From Desulfospira joergensenii DSM 10085 (GTDB lineage Bacteria; Desulfobacterota; Desulfobacteria; Desulfobacterales; Desulfobacteraceae): a stretch of 64,000 bases of DNA. The notes beneath the pieces are model-generated. The model saw only the letters and a program-made list of their open reading frames with translations. It had not been told where the DNA came from and ran no database searches. Each line of letters begins with the position of its first letter. The stretch's first letter is position 1. The stretch spans positions 372,001 through 436,000 of the forward strand of contig NZ_ATUG01000001.1 of the NCBI RefSeq assembly GCF_000420085.1, written 5' to 3'. Of the stretch, positions 50,187-59,534 are shown in pieces. A program made the translations under genes and the position numbers.

Positions 50187-52517
50187 TTAAAAGTCTTTGA
50201 AATCTTCATCCTCATCAAAGGGAATTACCTGATCCGGGCGAACCTCTTTTGGGTTATGGTCCAGCATCTTTGATTTGGAACCTGGTTTCTGTTTTGCAGA
50301 TAGGGTCTTGACCGGACCATGGGATTTAAAACGTCCGGTTTGGGTTTCCCTTCCGGTGACCAGCTTGACCAGGTCGTCCACATACTCTTTGAGCTGTTCC
50401 GCCTGGGCGCTCATCTCTTCGGAGGCCGAGGCGGATTCCTCGGCATTGGCCGCATTCTGCTGGACAACCCGGTCCATCTCTATGATCGCGTTATTCACCT
50501 GTTCAATCCCATTGGACTGTTCGGTTGACGCTTCGGAAATCTCGGATACAAGCCCCCCGACTTTTGATGTGCTTTCCGCTACTTTTGAAAAAGCCTCATT
50601 TGTAGAAGAGACAAGCTCGGATCCGTCATTCACTTTTTTAACGGTTCCCTCGATGAGTTCGGCCGTATCCTTTGCCGCCGCAGCCGCCCTCATGGCAAGG
50701 TTCCTAACTTCATCCGCCACAACGGCAAATCCGGCGCCGGCTTCTCCGGCCCGGGCCGCTTCTACGGCTGCGTTGAGTGCGAGAAGATTGGTCTGGAATG
50801 CGATTTCATCAATGGTTTTTATAATTTTTGATGTTTCTTCACTGGCCTTTGAAATATCTTCCATGGATTGGGTCAGATGACTCATTGAGGTGTTTGCCTC
50901 ATTCACGACCCGATTGGCCTCCTGCATTAATCCGTCGGCATTGCCTGCATTTTCCGCATTCTTTTTGGTCATGGAAGACATCTCTTCCATGGAAGAGGAG
51001 GTTTCCTCAATGGATGCGGCCTGTTCAGAGGCACCCTCGGCCATGGACTGGCTGGAAGATGAAACCTGTCCGGAAGCCGAGGCCACCTGGCCGGCCCCTT
51101 CATTTAATCCTGCAATAATTCTGTTGACCGGTCTGGTAATGCTCCGGGTGATGAAAAAGGCAGCCAGGATACCGACGGCCAATGCCCCGATCAGTCCGAT
51201 CATCATGATCGTTGACGCAGTGGAAAGGGCATCAACCGCCCCCCTGGCAATCCGGTTGGTTGCCTCCATACCGGCATCCGCCGTGGTTTTGCAGGCGGTG
51301 ATAACCGTTTTCCCGGCTTCCTCACGTTTCTTGCCCAATGCTTCATTTGCCATCCAGTTCTCAAGAAAGACGATCATGGCCTCTTTGTAAGTGCTGCTGG
51401 CGGAATGGACATCCTCAATGGTCTTTAAATCCTCTTCCAGATGAGTAATTTTTTTCAATTCTTCAAATTTCTCATCGATTTTCGGGAAATTCTCCAATGC
51501 ATGGTTCATCACCCCAGGACTTCTCAGGGCCTGTGATTTGAATGCCCCTATCCGTGTTGCATTCCCAAGGTCAATAATATCATTGACCAGGGTGATTTTT
51601 TCATTTCTTTCCAGCATATCTTTGGTGAGCTTTTCCTGCTGGCCTTCCAAAAATTCGTCACAGTTTGCCACATAAATTGAAGCATTGTCATCCATCTGTT
51701 TTCTATACTTGTTCAGCAGACCGGATTGGGCCAGACTGCCTTTTTTAAATTGGACTGCAAACGCCTTCATGGCGTTCTGGTATTCTTTGGCTGCTTTTTG
51801 TGTGGCATTGATTCTCTGGATATCCTCCTTTGCCCGGGAGATCTCTCTGAGTCCCTCCAGGGGTTCATGAATGTCGTTGAGTCTTTCAATTGCTTTTTCC
51901 AAAAGCAGGGGATCATTGAGAGCCTGGGCTTTGAAGTTGTTAACCCTTACAAAGGAACCCATCTCTACCAGGTTGGATACCAGCTTGATTTTCTGCTGGC
52001 GCTCTTCCAGGTCTGTTTTCAATTTTTCATTCTGCCCATTCAAAAATTCTGCGGAATTTTTCATATATTTTGCAGCGGAACTGTCCAATGTTTTTCTATT
52101 GGCGTCCATTTTTGCATTTACTTCAATGGTTTCCTGCATCAGGTTTTTGTATTCTCCAACCGCCTGGGCAGCGATCCCAATCTTGGCTTTCAATTTTTTC
52201 AGGTTTGGAGATTTTTCCTCAAGATCCCTGGCTTTCTGCAATGCCGTTTCAACCGCCTTCACCTCTGCCAGGGCTTTTTCGTAAAATTTCTTGTCTTCCG
52301 TAAGCCCGTATCCCCTCATCTCATACATGACCCGGTTGGCCGCACCGCGGAGTTCATTGGCGATATCCACTTCCGGGACATACTCATGGGCAAGCATGGC
52401 ACTCTGGGTTTCAACCCCTCCCATCCGCCAGATCGCCATCAGCCCCAGGGCACCGGCAATGATAATCAATAATGCAAACCCCATGGCAATCTTAGCCCCC
52501 AAACTCAAACTTTTCAT
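50187..52517 (-). CDS. Methyl-accepting chemotaxis protein with long helical sensor domain
   Basis: A 776-aa transmembrane chemoreceptor. Helix 1 is at residues 8-28. The periplasmic part (30-430) is long and all-helical, with two similar halves ([24 protein letters not shown] and [24 protein letters not shown]), resembling the helical bimodular (HBM) type. Helix 2 follows at about 440-462, and then HAMP. The signalling hairpin tip is [38 protein letters not shown] (split by the family glutamates). The acidic C-terminus DEDEDFKDF resembles the aromatic-acidic CheR tether. The following cheW suggests a private signalling array. HBM domains often bind organic acids. Confidence 0.94.
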   Translation of the reverse strand: MKSLSLGAKIAMGFALLIIIAGALGLMAIWRMGGVETQSAMLAHEYVPEVDIANELRGAANRVMYEMRGYGLTEDKKFYEKALAEVKAVETALQKARDLEEKSPNLKKLKAKIGIAAQAVGEYKNLMQETIEVNAKMDANRKTLDSSAAKYMKNSAEFLNGQNEKLKTDLEERQQKIKLVSNLVEMGSFVRVNNFKAQALNDPLLLEKAIERLNDIHEPLEGLREISRAKEDIQRINATQKAAKEYQNAMKAFAVQFKKGSLAQSGLLNKYRKQMDDNASIYVANCDEFLEGQQEKLTKDMLERNEKITLVNDIIDLGNATRIGAFKSQALRSPGVMNHALENFPKIDEKFEELKKITHLEEDLKTIEDVHSASSTYKEAMIVFLENWMANEALGKKREEAGKTVITACKTTADAGMEATNRIARGAVDALSTASTIMMIGLIGALAVGILAAFFITRSITRPVNRIIAGLNEGAGQVASASGQVSSSSQSMAEGASEQAASIEETSSSMEEMSSMTKKNAENAGNADGLMQEANRVVNEANTSMSHLTQSMEDISKASEETSKIIKTIDEIAFQTNLLALNAAVEAARAGEAGAGFAVVADEVRNLAMRAAAAAKDTAELIEGTVKKVNDGSELVSSTNEAFSKVAESTSKVGGLVSEISEASTEQSNGIEQVNNAIIEMDRVVQQNAANAEESASASEEMSAQAEQLKEYVDDLVKLVTGRETQTGRFKSHGPVKTLSAKQKPGSKSKMLDHNPKEVRPDQVIPFDEDEDFKDF

Positions 52518-52557
52518 CTTTAAATCTCCTTTATTTTGCTTTAAAAATTTAATATTT

Positions 52558-53070
52558 CTAGGAAACTTTTTCTATTGCTGTAATTTCTTTTGCGGATAAC
52601 ACCCGGTCTATGTTGAGTAAAATTTTAACGCCCCCTTCCATCTTGGCCATGCCCAGAATATAGTGGGTGTCCAGCCGGGTTCCGAATGTGGGGGTCTCTT
52701 CGATATCATCTTCTTTGATGTTTAAAACCTCGGAAACAGAGTCCACCACTATTCCGATAAGAACGGTTGCCGCTTGCACATCAATTTCAACAACGATGAT
52801 GCAGGTCCTCTCGTTGTAAGGAATGGATTCCATATCAAATTTGGATCTAAGATCGATCACCGGGATGACTTTTCCCCGGAGATTGATAACACCTTTTACA
52901 AAGGCGGGAGTTCTGGGCACCGCAGTAATCGGCATCATCCCGATAATCTCCTTTACCTTCAGGATACCGATCCCGTACTCTTCCCGGCCAAGTGAGAATG
53001 TCAGGTACTTGCCGGCTTTAACCCTTGTGGCTTTTACAGCCTGATCTATTGCATTGATTTCATCCGTCAT
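52558..53070 (-). CDS. cheW: CheW-type chemotaxis coupling protein
   Basis: A 170-aa CheW domain protein. It has [23 protein letters not shown], then [21 protein letters not shown] and [11 protein letters not shown], which bind the receptor tip and the CheA P5 domain. An 18-residue extension precedes the core. Its start overlaps the stop of the preceding receiver-like gene by 11 bases. It probably couples the adjacent chemoreceptor to a CheA encoded elsewhere. Confidence 0.95.
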   Translation of the reverse strand: MTDEINAIDQAVKATRVKAGKYLTFSLGREEYGIGILKVKEIIGMMPITAVPRTPAFVKGVINLRGKVIPVIDLRSKFDMESIPYNERTCIIVVEIDVQAATVLIGIVVDSVSEVLNIKEDDIEETPTFGTRLDTHYILGMAKMEGGVKILLNIDRVLSAKEITAIEKVS

Positions 53071-53467
53071 TCTTTTTCCCTCTTTTTATTTTAATTGCCA
53101 TTTTTTCCATGACCTGAAAGACGTCTGTGTAGTCATCTTTGATATAACTGATGTATCTGGGGTAGAGATCCAGACTCTTCTGCATGCCCTTCACGCCACT
53201 TTCATCAAGAATCAATATGATATCGTGATCTTTCAGAATTTGAAGCAGTTGAAGGATCTTTTCCAATTCTCTGTTGTCCCGGATCAGGATCAGAATAATC
53301 CCCAGGCCGAAAAGCATTCCCAGGATACCATCGGAAAAAGCCTTGATGGTGCTGCAGTGAACTATTTCCGCTCCTGAAGTCAGCCGGATAAGGGAGTCTT
53401 TAATTTTTTTCAAATGGCTGTCCACCCTTGAAGAGAAAAGGAGAATTGGGATTTTTTCATCGATCAT
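53060..53467 (-). CDS. Unknown protein, receiver-like fold
   Basis: A 135-aa cytoplasmic protein of alternating beta-alpha pattern: IPILLFSSRVD, AEIVHCSTIKAFSDGILG, GIILILIRDNRELEKILQLL, HDIILILDESG, YISYIKDDYTDVFQVMEKMAIKI. This suggests a flavodoxin-like or degenerate receiver domain. The conserved Asp triad of receivers is absent, so it is not a normal phosphoacceptor. It is the first gene of the operon with cheW and the chemoreceptor and may adjust the array. A weak AAAGG lies before the ATG, and a sigma-54-like promoter lies 41-56 bases upstream. Confidence 0.6.
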   Translation of the reverse strand: MIDEKIPILLFSSRVDSHLKKIKDSLIRLTSGAEIVHCSTIKAFSDGILGMLFGLGIILILIRDNRELEKILQLLQILKDHDIILILDESGVKGMQKSLDLYPRYISYIKDDYTDVFQVMEKMAIKIKRGKKNDG

Positions 53468-53507
53468 CTTTGCGCATCGCCTTTAAAAGGAGTCATGCCA
53501 TTTGTAC

Positions 53508-53523
53508 TACAAGTCCTGTACCA
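53508..53523 (-). promoter_or_regulatory. Candidate sigma-54 promoter of the chemotaxis operon
   Basis: On the minus strand TGGTACAGGACTTGTA aligns to TGGCACG-N4-TTGCA with GG and TTG in place and GT instead of GC at -12. An NtrC-type activator gene lies just upstream. Confidence 0.35.
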
Positions 53524-53691
53524 CAGTCGTCACAAAGCTGTAACTTTGCTTTTTTGTGATTAATAACAAACAGTTAGAATGAAAAAATGAATAAAAAAAG
53601 GAAAGGGGGAATCTTATCGGATCTCTAAAATGAAATGATACTTGTTTCCACTCCGGGATTTGTCCCGAAAATGAAACAGAAATGAAAGGGG

Positions 53692-55080
53692 TCAGCCGAC
53701 CTGATGTTTCTTCAGTTTCCGGTATAAAACCGTCCGGGACAGGCCGGAACGTTCTAGCATCATTTGAATATCGCCGCCGGTATCGGCAAATAATGATTTC
53801 AGGTATTCTTGTTCTGTTTTTTCAATGAAGTCCCTATATACCATGGCGTGCAGGCCAGCCCTGTCATCTTTATCATTCAACGGCGGGGCTGAATTTTGTT
53901 TTTCAACAGATGCCCTTGCGATCTGGGCCCTGATCTGCCGGGGAAGGTGAACTGCAAATAATTTTTCTCCAAGCTGGGCCGAGGTTACACTGGTTTCGAC
54001 TGCATTGATGAGTTCCCGCACATTTCCGGGCCAGTCGTACTTTTCCAATGCATCGAGAAAATCAGAGGCCATCTCTTTTACGGGTTTATGATGGTGATCA
54101 CAACTGGTCTGAATCTGGGACAATGCGATCTGGTGGATGTCCTGTTTCCGCTCCCTGAGCGGCGGCAGGTTTAAGACAAATGTCTTTAACCGATAGAGCA
54201 GATCCCTCCGGAATCGATTCTTTGACACCATTTGGTCAAGATCCTTGTTGGTGGCACAGATCACTCTGAAATCACTTTCAACCTCTTCTTCACTTCCAAC
54301 GGGCCGGAATTTTTTTTCCTGAAGAACACGCAGAAAAGAAGATTGTATGGATTCCGGGAGTTCACCGACTTCATCCAAAAACAGAGTTCCGCCGTTGGCA
54401 AGGGTGATCAATCCCTTTCTCATTTTGTCGGCTCCGGTGAAGGCACCTTTTTCATGACCGAACAAAACGCTTTCAATAAAATTTTCAGACAAAATACTGC
54501 AGTCAACCACGATAAAACGGCCGTTTCGTCTTGCACTCCTGTCATGGATGGCCTTGGCAAACAATTCCTTGCCTGTGCCGGTCTCCCCGGTGATCAATAC
54601 ATTGGCATCACTGGTCACGATTTGCGCGGATTGTGCCAGGCATTGCTGAATGGCTTTGCTGGTGCCGATAATATCGGGAACTTCAAATACCGCATGATCC
54701 ATGGTTTGCCTTTTTTGTTCCTGATATTCCAAGGCCCGGATGACATGAAGTTTCAAATCCTTTAAAGATAAAGGTTTTCGAAGATAATCCCAGGCCCCGC
54801 TTTCAATGGCCAGACCGGCCCCGTCCGCATCGGTGTACGCAGTCATGATGATGACCAGGGGCGGAAAATCCCTGTCGATGATTTGGGGAATGCTGTCGAT
54901 CCCGTTCCCGTCAGGCAGATTTACGTCAAGTAAAACAATATCAAAATCACCTTGGGCCAGTCTCCCAAGCCCATCCTCCAAGGTAAACGAAACCTCAGCC
55001 GGAATCTCCATCCTTCCCAGAATGGCGGATATTGTTTTTACAACACCTTCGTCATCATCTATGATTAAAACCGTGTGCAT
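53692..55080 (-). CDS. NtrC-family sigma-54 response regulator
   Basis: A 462-aa activator. The receiver domain (1-120) begins MHTVLIIDDDEG, with phosphoacceptor Asp52 in LLDVNLPDG and Lys near 102 in LRKPLSL. The AAA+ domain has Walker A GETGTGKE, the sigma-54 contact GAFTGA and DEVGELP. The C-terminal Fis-type helix-turn-helix is DIQMMLERSGLSRTVLYRKLKKH. The ATG at 55080 is chosen because receivers start here; an ATG 12 codons earlier is possible. No kinase with an ATPase domain is adjacent; the PAS-DHp protein 3.6 kb away could only be an indirect partner. The chemotaxis operon downstream may be a target. Confidence 0.93.
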   Translation of the reverse strand: MHTVLIIDDDEGVVKTISAILGRMEIPAEVSFTLEDGLGRLAQGDFDIVLLDVNLPDGNGIDSIPQIIDRDFPPLVIIMTAYTDADGAGLAIESGAWDYLRKPLSLKDLKLHVIRALEYQEQKRQTMDHAVFEVPDIIGTSKAIQQCLAQSAQIVTSDANVLITGETGTGKELFAKAIHDRSARRNGRFIVVDCSILSENFIESVLFGHEKGAFTGADKMRKGLITLANGGTLFLDEVGELPESIQSSFLRVLQEKKFRPVGSEEEVESDFRVICATNKDLDQMVSKNRFRRDLLYRLKTFVLNLPPLRERKQDIHQIALSQIQTSCDHHHKPVKEMASDFLDALEKYDWPGNVRELINAVETSVTSAQLGEKLFAVHLPRQIRAQIARASVEKQNSAPPLNDKDDRAGLHAMVYRDFIEKTEQEYLKSLFADTGGDIQMMLERSGLSRTVLYRKLKKHQVG

Positions 55081-55116
55081 TGATTTGATTTTCCCATGAA
55101 GTCTTTTCAGGTTCAT

Positions 55117-55459
55117 CCGCTACTCTTTGCAGTCTAATGGACAGATCCGGGTTTGAAAAGGATTTGTTTATAAAAAATCCTTTATCCGGAATGGAACGGC
55201 AAGCCATCCGGCCGGAGACATGCGGACCGGATCTGTAAAGTTCTGCCCAAGAGACTCTGACCGGGCTGCCCGGGACGGCAACCACAGTCCCCCCTGCCTG
55301 TCTGCAGCCCGGGCCGGTGGAATCTGAATCTTATCATGGCGTGGAGGTTGCCGGTTTCCCGATTGTATTGGGGTAAATAATATGGCATAATGGGAGATTA
55401 AGAATTTTGATTTTACGAATGGATCCGGTTCAGGAAACCATGATAAGGAAAAGGATGTC
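55117..55459. other. Intergenic region between divergent genes
   Basis: This 343-bp region separates the response regulator from the DUF4388 gene. A 9-bp hairpin (AAAGGATTT/AAATCCTTT at 55157-55165 and 55175-55183) lies near the regulator end. The central 150 bases are GC-rich without a convincing gene, and the promoter-like boxes for the DUF4388 gene are at its right end. Confidence 0.4.
55363..55391 (+). promoter_or_regulatory. Candidate sigma-70 promoter of the DUF4388 gene
   Basis: TTGTAT and CATAAT are separated by 17 bases (55363-55368 and 55386-55391), 69 bases before the start codon. Both boxes have two mismatches or fewer to consensus. Confidence 0.35.
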
Positions 55460-56689
55460 ATGAATCTTCAGGGAGATTTTGAAGGGTTAACACTTGCCAG
55501 CATTCTCCAGCTTTTATGCAATGATCAGAAAACCGGTATCCTGGCCGTCACCCGGGAAAATGAAGAGAGCCGGGTCTTTTTTGACCAGGGAACAATTGTA
55601 TATGCAACCTCTTCCATGAAGCATGCCAGGCTTGGATTTCTTCTGCGCACCGACGGAATTCTCTCTTCCCAGCAGCTCCAGAAGTGTCTCTCCTTTGCCA
55701 AAGGAGAAAAGGTTCACCTTGGAAAAGTCCTGGTCGAAAAGGGGTATATCTCCCTGGACACCTTGAAAAAATACAATACCAAACAGGTGGAGACCATCCT
55801 CTACGATCTGCTTTTCTGGGAAAAGGGGAAATTTGAATACAAGGATGCCCGCCTGAATCTGAAAAACATGATCGTTACCCAGCTCAACCCCATGAAGCTG
55901 ATCCTTGAGGCTTCCAGAAGGATTGACGAGCTGTCGGTCTTTAAAAAGGTCATTCCCAGCGACAAAGTCGTCTTCAGGATGTCCGGAAAGGTCCAGAGCA
56001 AGGATGAGATCAAACTCAACGCCAATGAATGGAGGGTTCTCTCCCTGATTGACGGGTCCCGCTCGGTACGCCAGGTGGTCACGGAATCCGGGTATGACGA
56101 ATTTGCCGTCTATAAGATATTCTTTTCGGTGATCTCCTCCGGACTTATTGAACAGAAAGATGAGATCAGCCTCGGCAACGGGGAGGAAGGCAGCAGCCTG
56201 TCCGGCATCATCACCGTATTCAACGACGTTCTCCAGTCCGTCAGGAAAAATATTGCCGAAGAATTGGGGGAGAGGACCCTTTCCCTTTTCCAGGAAAGCA
56301 AATCAGAACTTGGGGAACCTCTGAAAACGATATTTGAGCATTTCAACATCGATAAGCCCAAAGACGACAATTTCCAGGCGGTTGAGACGGCTTTGAAAAC
56401 CATGGACGAGATCAAACACCCCAAAGAACTGATCATTGCCGGATTTATCGAGTACTGCGGACAGGTGTTAAAAAGGGTGGGAGAGATCCTGGGGAACCAG
56501 CCCCTGGGTAAAATTCTTGCAGAGATTGAAAACGTATTGGGGTATGTCCAGAAATACCAGGCCGGATCAAAGGACAAGGACAGAATCGTCAATGATATGA
56601 GGATCCTGATTGAAGGGATCCGCTCCCAGTTCAACCGGGGCAAGGGGCAGAACAAATCCAGGAAGGGGAAATTTTCCCTGTTCTCCTGA
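55460..56689 (+). CDS. DUF4388 (PATAN-type) signalling protein
   Basis: A 409-aa protein. The N-terminal domain (about 1-170) starts MNLQGDFEGLTLASILQLLC and contains TGILAVTRENEESRVFFDQGTIVYA, the DUF4388 hallmark. It is followed by LGFLLRTDGILSSQQLQKCL and GKVLVEKGYISLDTLKKY. The middle (200-250) looks like a winged helix (WRVLSLIDGSRSVRQVVTESGYDEFAVYKIFFSVISSGLIEQ). The C-terminal 150 residues are helical and unrecognised. DUF4388 proteins often accompany MglA-type GTPases. This one is convergent with the roadblock/MglA operon (22 bp between the stops). Start: ATG after AAAAGGA. Confidence 0.88.
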   Translation: MNLQGDFEGLTLASILQLLCNDQKTGILAVTRENEESRVFFDQGTIVYATSSMKHARLGFLLRTDGILSSQQLQKCLSFAKGEKVHLGKVLVEKGYISLDTLKKYNTKQVETILYDLLFWEKGKFEYKDARLNLKNMIVTQLNPMKLILEASRRIDELSVFKKVIPSDKVVFRMSGKVQSKDEIKLNANEWRVLSLIDGSRSVRQVVTESGYDEFAVYKIFFSVISSGLIEQKDEISLGNGEEGSSLSGIITVFNDVLQSVRKNIAEELGERTLSLFQESKSELGEPLKTIFEHFNIDKPKDDNFQAVETALKTMDEIKHPKELIIAGFIEYCGQVLKRVGEILGNQPLGKILAEIENVLGYVQKYQAGSKDKDRIVNDMRILIEGIRSQFNRGKGQNKSRKGKFSLFS

Positions 56690-56710
56690 TCGCCCAATTA
56701 TAAATCGGCG

Positions 56711-56986
56711 TTATGAATCGGCGACCTTGGCCCCCCCATATGCCAGAAAGGAAAGGGCTGCCGTGCGGAAAAGGGCCCGGGCAATATCCAGAATTTCCTT
56801 GTCCAGGAAGGGCTGCAGTATAACGACATAATCGGCGATAAACAACAGGCAGACCGTGACCAGGATAAGATTGACCACTGTTCCTACTTTTCCCCCGGCA
56901 TACTTGGAACGGGCCTTGTTAAAAACAAAGATAATAATCAGATATATTACCAGGGTGAAAACAGATATAATCATTTGTGCGGTCAT
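56711..56986 (-). CDS. Small membrane protein of the MglA cluster
   Basis: A 91-aa protein with two long hydrophobic helices (about 5-24 and 35-57) and a third weaker one (70-86), separated by the basic loop NKARSKYAGGKVG. No family is recognised. It is the last gene of the roadblock/MglA operon, 9 bp after the preceding gene, and could anchor the complex to the membrane. Confidence 0.7.
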   Translation of the reverse strand: MTAQMIISVFTLVIYLIIIFVFNKARSKYAGGKVGTVVNLILVTVCLLFIADYVVILQPFLDKEILDIARALFRTAALSFLAYGGAKVADS

Positions 56987-56995
56987 GGTCCCTCC

Positions 56996-57331
56996 CTATT
57001 TACCTCTTTGACCCGAAACTGCGTTGAGAAATTCCGCTAGAGCGCGTACCATTTCATCATCCTCAACACCTCTTTGTTTTATCACCCCGAGATACCCATT
57101 GCCAACAGGAAAAATAAAAATATTTTCCTGATTTTCCCGTAAAAAGACAACTTGCCTGAACTTGGTTTTTCCCACCTCATACAGGGGCCGGGTACAGGAA
57201 ACGACCATCCGGGCAAATTGTTCGGGATTCCGGGTATCCTGGGCCAGGATATTTCCCTCTGGGTCCACCCAGATGTATTGATCCACGCCCCTGACTTCGG
57301 CGACGGCTGAAATTCCCTGTCCCCCGCTCAT
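56996..57331 (-). CDS. Roadblock/LC7-like domain protein
   Basis: A 111-aa single-domain protein. The pattern VDQYIWVDPEGNILAQDTRNPEQFARMV, then KFRQVVFLRENQENIFIFPVGNGYLGVI, matches the roadblock/LC7 order of two strands, helix and three strands. Such domains dimerise and act as regulators or activators of Ras-like GTPases. It overlaps the preceding gene by four bases. It is one of three roadblock-like proteins in the operon, perhaps a partner of MglA. It is diverged from MglB, and identification is by pattern. Confidence 0.7.
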   Translation of the reverse strand: MSGGQGISAVAEVRGVDQYIWVDPEGNILAQDTRNPEQFARMVVSCTRPLYEVGKTKFRQVVFLRENQENIFIFPVGNGYLGVIKQRGVEDDEMVRALAEFLNAVSGQRGK

Positions 57332-57831
57332 GAATTTTCCCTATCCGGGCCGGGAACCGGAGATGACTCGGCAAGGCCCGGGATGAGTCCGCAAAGTTCC
57401 CGGGACAGGGACGGGGTCCGTGAGACAATGACCAGAAAAAAGCCGGCCCTAATCTGGTGGACAATGAAATATTTCTCTGCAATCCGGATCTGCATGCCGT
57501 GGACATCGGAAAAGGCCAAAAGGCTTTGGGAATAAGCCCGGGAGAACTCCCTGCCCAGGGTATTGAGATCTGCCTGCTTCAGTATGGCCGGCATCCGGGA
57601 CAAAAGAATTCCCCTTTGACTGTGGTATAAAAAGAGGCCGATAACTTCAGGAAAAGAAAGCATTTCTTTACATATGCTTTCGGATTTTTCCAGGAAGGCG
57701 TGCTCCGGCCAGGGAAGAGGATAGGAATTTAAATAATTGCATTCCCGGCATGTAAACCGGGCCCTTCCTCCCTCCAGGCCGGAAAGGTCCACATGGTTTT
57801 TTTCTCCGCAATCTTCACAAAAGAGAATCAT
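57328..57831 (-). CDS. Zinc ribbon plus roadblock-like protein
   Basis: A 167-aa protein. An N-terminal zinc ribbon uses CEDCGEKN (5-8) and CRECNYLN (29-32). The rest has a roadblock-like order: FPEVIGLFLYHSQRGILLSRMPAIL, helix SRAYSQSLLAFSDVHG, strands MQIRIAEKYFIVHQIRAGFFLVIVS. A proline-rich acidic tail ends the chain. It follows the scaffold-like protein gene by one base and overlaps the next roadblock gene, so all would be made together. Zinc-ribbon additions to roadblock domains are unusual to my knowledge. Confidence 0.65.
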   Translation of the reverse strand: MILFCEDCGEKNHVDLSGLEGGRARFTCRECNYLNSYPLPWPEHAFLEKSESICKEMLSFPEVIGLFLYHSQRGILLSRMPAILKQADLNTLGREFSRAYSQSLLAFSDVHGMQIRIAEKYFIVHQIRAGFFLVIVSRTPSLSRELCGLIPGLAESSPVPGPDRENS

Positions 57832-57832
57832 T

Positions 57833-59524
57833 TTATCTGCTGAACCCTGATTTTATTCTGGCCCAGAACCCCTTGGGCTTGGGAACCTCTGGTTCAGCGC
57901 CCCTTGTTTCCTCTTCCACGGGGTGGAGTTCCAATTCAGGTTCTGGAATATCTTCTTTTCCGGAATCATGGATATGCCGGGCAAGACCGCTGATGATCTC
58001 CAATAGAGCGCACTTGTCCGGATCCCCCTGCCAGAGATCGGCCAGACGGGAAATATCCTCTTTCACTGCCTCATGGGAATCCTCCCGGGCCAGCCCGGCC
58101 GGAAAGGAGAGGCCGGCCTTGAGTCGATCCAACCCCGTTGGTTTCACATCCCCGGTTTCCTCGTTTTCCCTGTAGATTTCATCCTCATGCTTAAAGGGAA
58201 CAATGGATTCAGGATCCTCCTCCGGGACCGGGCCGGGTTCCCGAACCTCTTTTGTCTCCGGTCCGGGTCCGGGCCGGGTCTCATCCTGAAACAGGCCCGG
58301 TTCCATGTCTGCGCTTTCCGGCTCCCGGATATCTTCTCCAGGCCTGACCATTTGCACATCCTCTGGCACATCCTCTGGCACATCCTGGGCCCCATCCTGG
58401 CTGAAGAATTCATCCAGCCGGTTATCGATTTCCGATATGGGCTCCCGGTCATCCCTCTGGGGCGTAAAGACCTTTACCCCCTCCTGCTCTTCCCGGCCGG
58501 GACCGGTTCCGAACATCCCTTTGGCGTGTTCCTGCCCGGGACCGTGAATGTCCGCCAGATGGATGGCATCCAGAAGCTCGTCCGCAGGGGATTCCTTGGC
58601 CGTAAAAAGCTCTCCCATGACATCCCTTGGTTCTTGATCCGTCTCTTTCTTATGGGACAGGGCCGGAGTCAGATCTTCCATATCCTCCTCCCCTTCTGAA
58701 AAAACGATGTCCTGGTCTGAAAGTTCATTCAGGGGGGCCAGGGTCCCGGGTGAGGAAGAGACTTTCACATGGGACAGGGCCGGAGCAAGTTCCTCGGCAA
58801 AAGATTCCTCTTCAGAGGCCGGCCTTCCTGTTTGACTGATTTCCCGCTTAAAATCACCAAAGGCGCGGATATCGGCCTCTATCATCTCTTTTTTTTCGGT
58901 CATGGACATGGACGGTGTCTGGACCATGCGTTCATAATCTGTAAAAACCCGGCGGAGCAGGCCAATGGAATCCCTGTGGGAATCTGCCTTGTTCTTGGCC
59001 ACATACCCCACCAGGCTCTGCATGATCTTTAAAAAAGAAAAATGGATTTTCTGGGATTTTAACTTTCCAATCAGCCGGTTGATCACCCGGGTAAAGCCTG
59101 TCAGGGTGATGTCTGAAATTTCCCAGTCAATGGAAAGGATCACGGCCTTGAGTTCCTCTATTTCCTCTTCCGTGACCTGGGGGGGGGAAGCGATGGCCGC
59201 TTTGAGAGTCCTGAACGAGCGGACAGCCTGCTCCTGTATCCCCCTGGCCTGGTCCGGGGAAAGATCCGGCTTCCGGACCAGGCTCTCCAATTGCCCGGCC
59301 AGACCTTCCAGCACCCCCAGGGTATCTGGGTGGGCCTGATCCATTCTGGATCCCAGATATTTTCCCATGGACTGCATCATCTTCAAAATGGAGGCCGCCG
59401 GAGGATTTTCCATGACCCGGGTTTCCAGATCCCGGACCTGTTTCTGGAATTCATTGACCTTGTCGTCCCGAATCCCGGATTCCATTGAACCGATAATCTG
59501 CCTGAGTTTCTCAAGTGAGTCCAA
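57833..59524 (-). CDS. Large acidic scaffold-like protein with internal duplication
   Basis: A 563-aa protein without recognised family. Residues 45-112 and 163-228 are duplicated helical units: ILKMMQSMGKYLGSRMDQAHPD with LGVLEGLAGQLESLV, against FLKIMQSLVGYVAKNKADSHRD with IGLLRRVFTDYERMV. The region 235-460 is acidic, proline-rich and probably disordered, with short repeats (ELAPALSHVK and DLTPALSHKK; VPEDVPEDV). A further helical part (about 465-515, EDISRLADLWQGDPDKCALLEIISGLARHI) again resembles the unit, followed by a basic end (KGFWARIKSGFSR). It lies 10 bp after mglA and is probably an effector or scaffold for the GTPase. Confidence 0.75.
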   Translation of the reverse strand: MDSLEKLRQIIGSMESGIRDDKVNEFQKQVRDLETRVMENPPAASILKMMQSMGKYLGSRMDQAHPDTLGVLEGLAGQLESLVRKPDLSPDQARGIQEQAVRSFRTLKAAIASPPQVTEEEIEELKAVILSIDWEISDITLTGFTRVINRLIGKLKSQKIHFSFLKIMQSLVGYVAKNKADSHRDSIGLLRRVFTDYERMVQTPSMSMTEKKEMIEADIRAFGDFKREISQTGRPASEEESFAEELAPALSHVKVSSSPGTLAPLNELSDQDIVFSEGEEDMEDLTPALSHKKETDQEPRDVMGELFTAKESPADELLDAIHLADIHGPGQEHAKGMFGTGPGREEQEGVKVFTPQRDDREPISEIDNRLDEFFSQDGAQDVPEDVPEDVQMVRPGEDIREPESADMEPGLFQDETRPGPGPETKEVREPGPVPEEDPESIVPFKHEDEIYRENEETGDVKPTGLDRLKAGLSFPAGLAREDSHEAVKEDISRLADLWQGDPDKCALLEIISGLARHIHDSGKEDIPEPELELHPVEEETRGAEPEVPKPKGFWARIKSGFSR

Positions 59525-59534
59525 AACAACCTCC

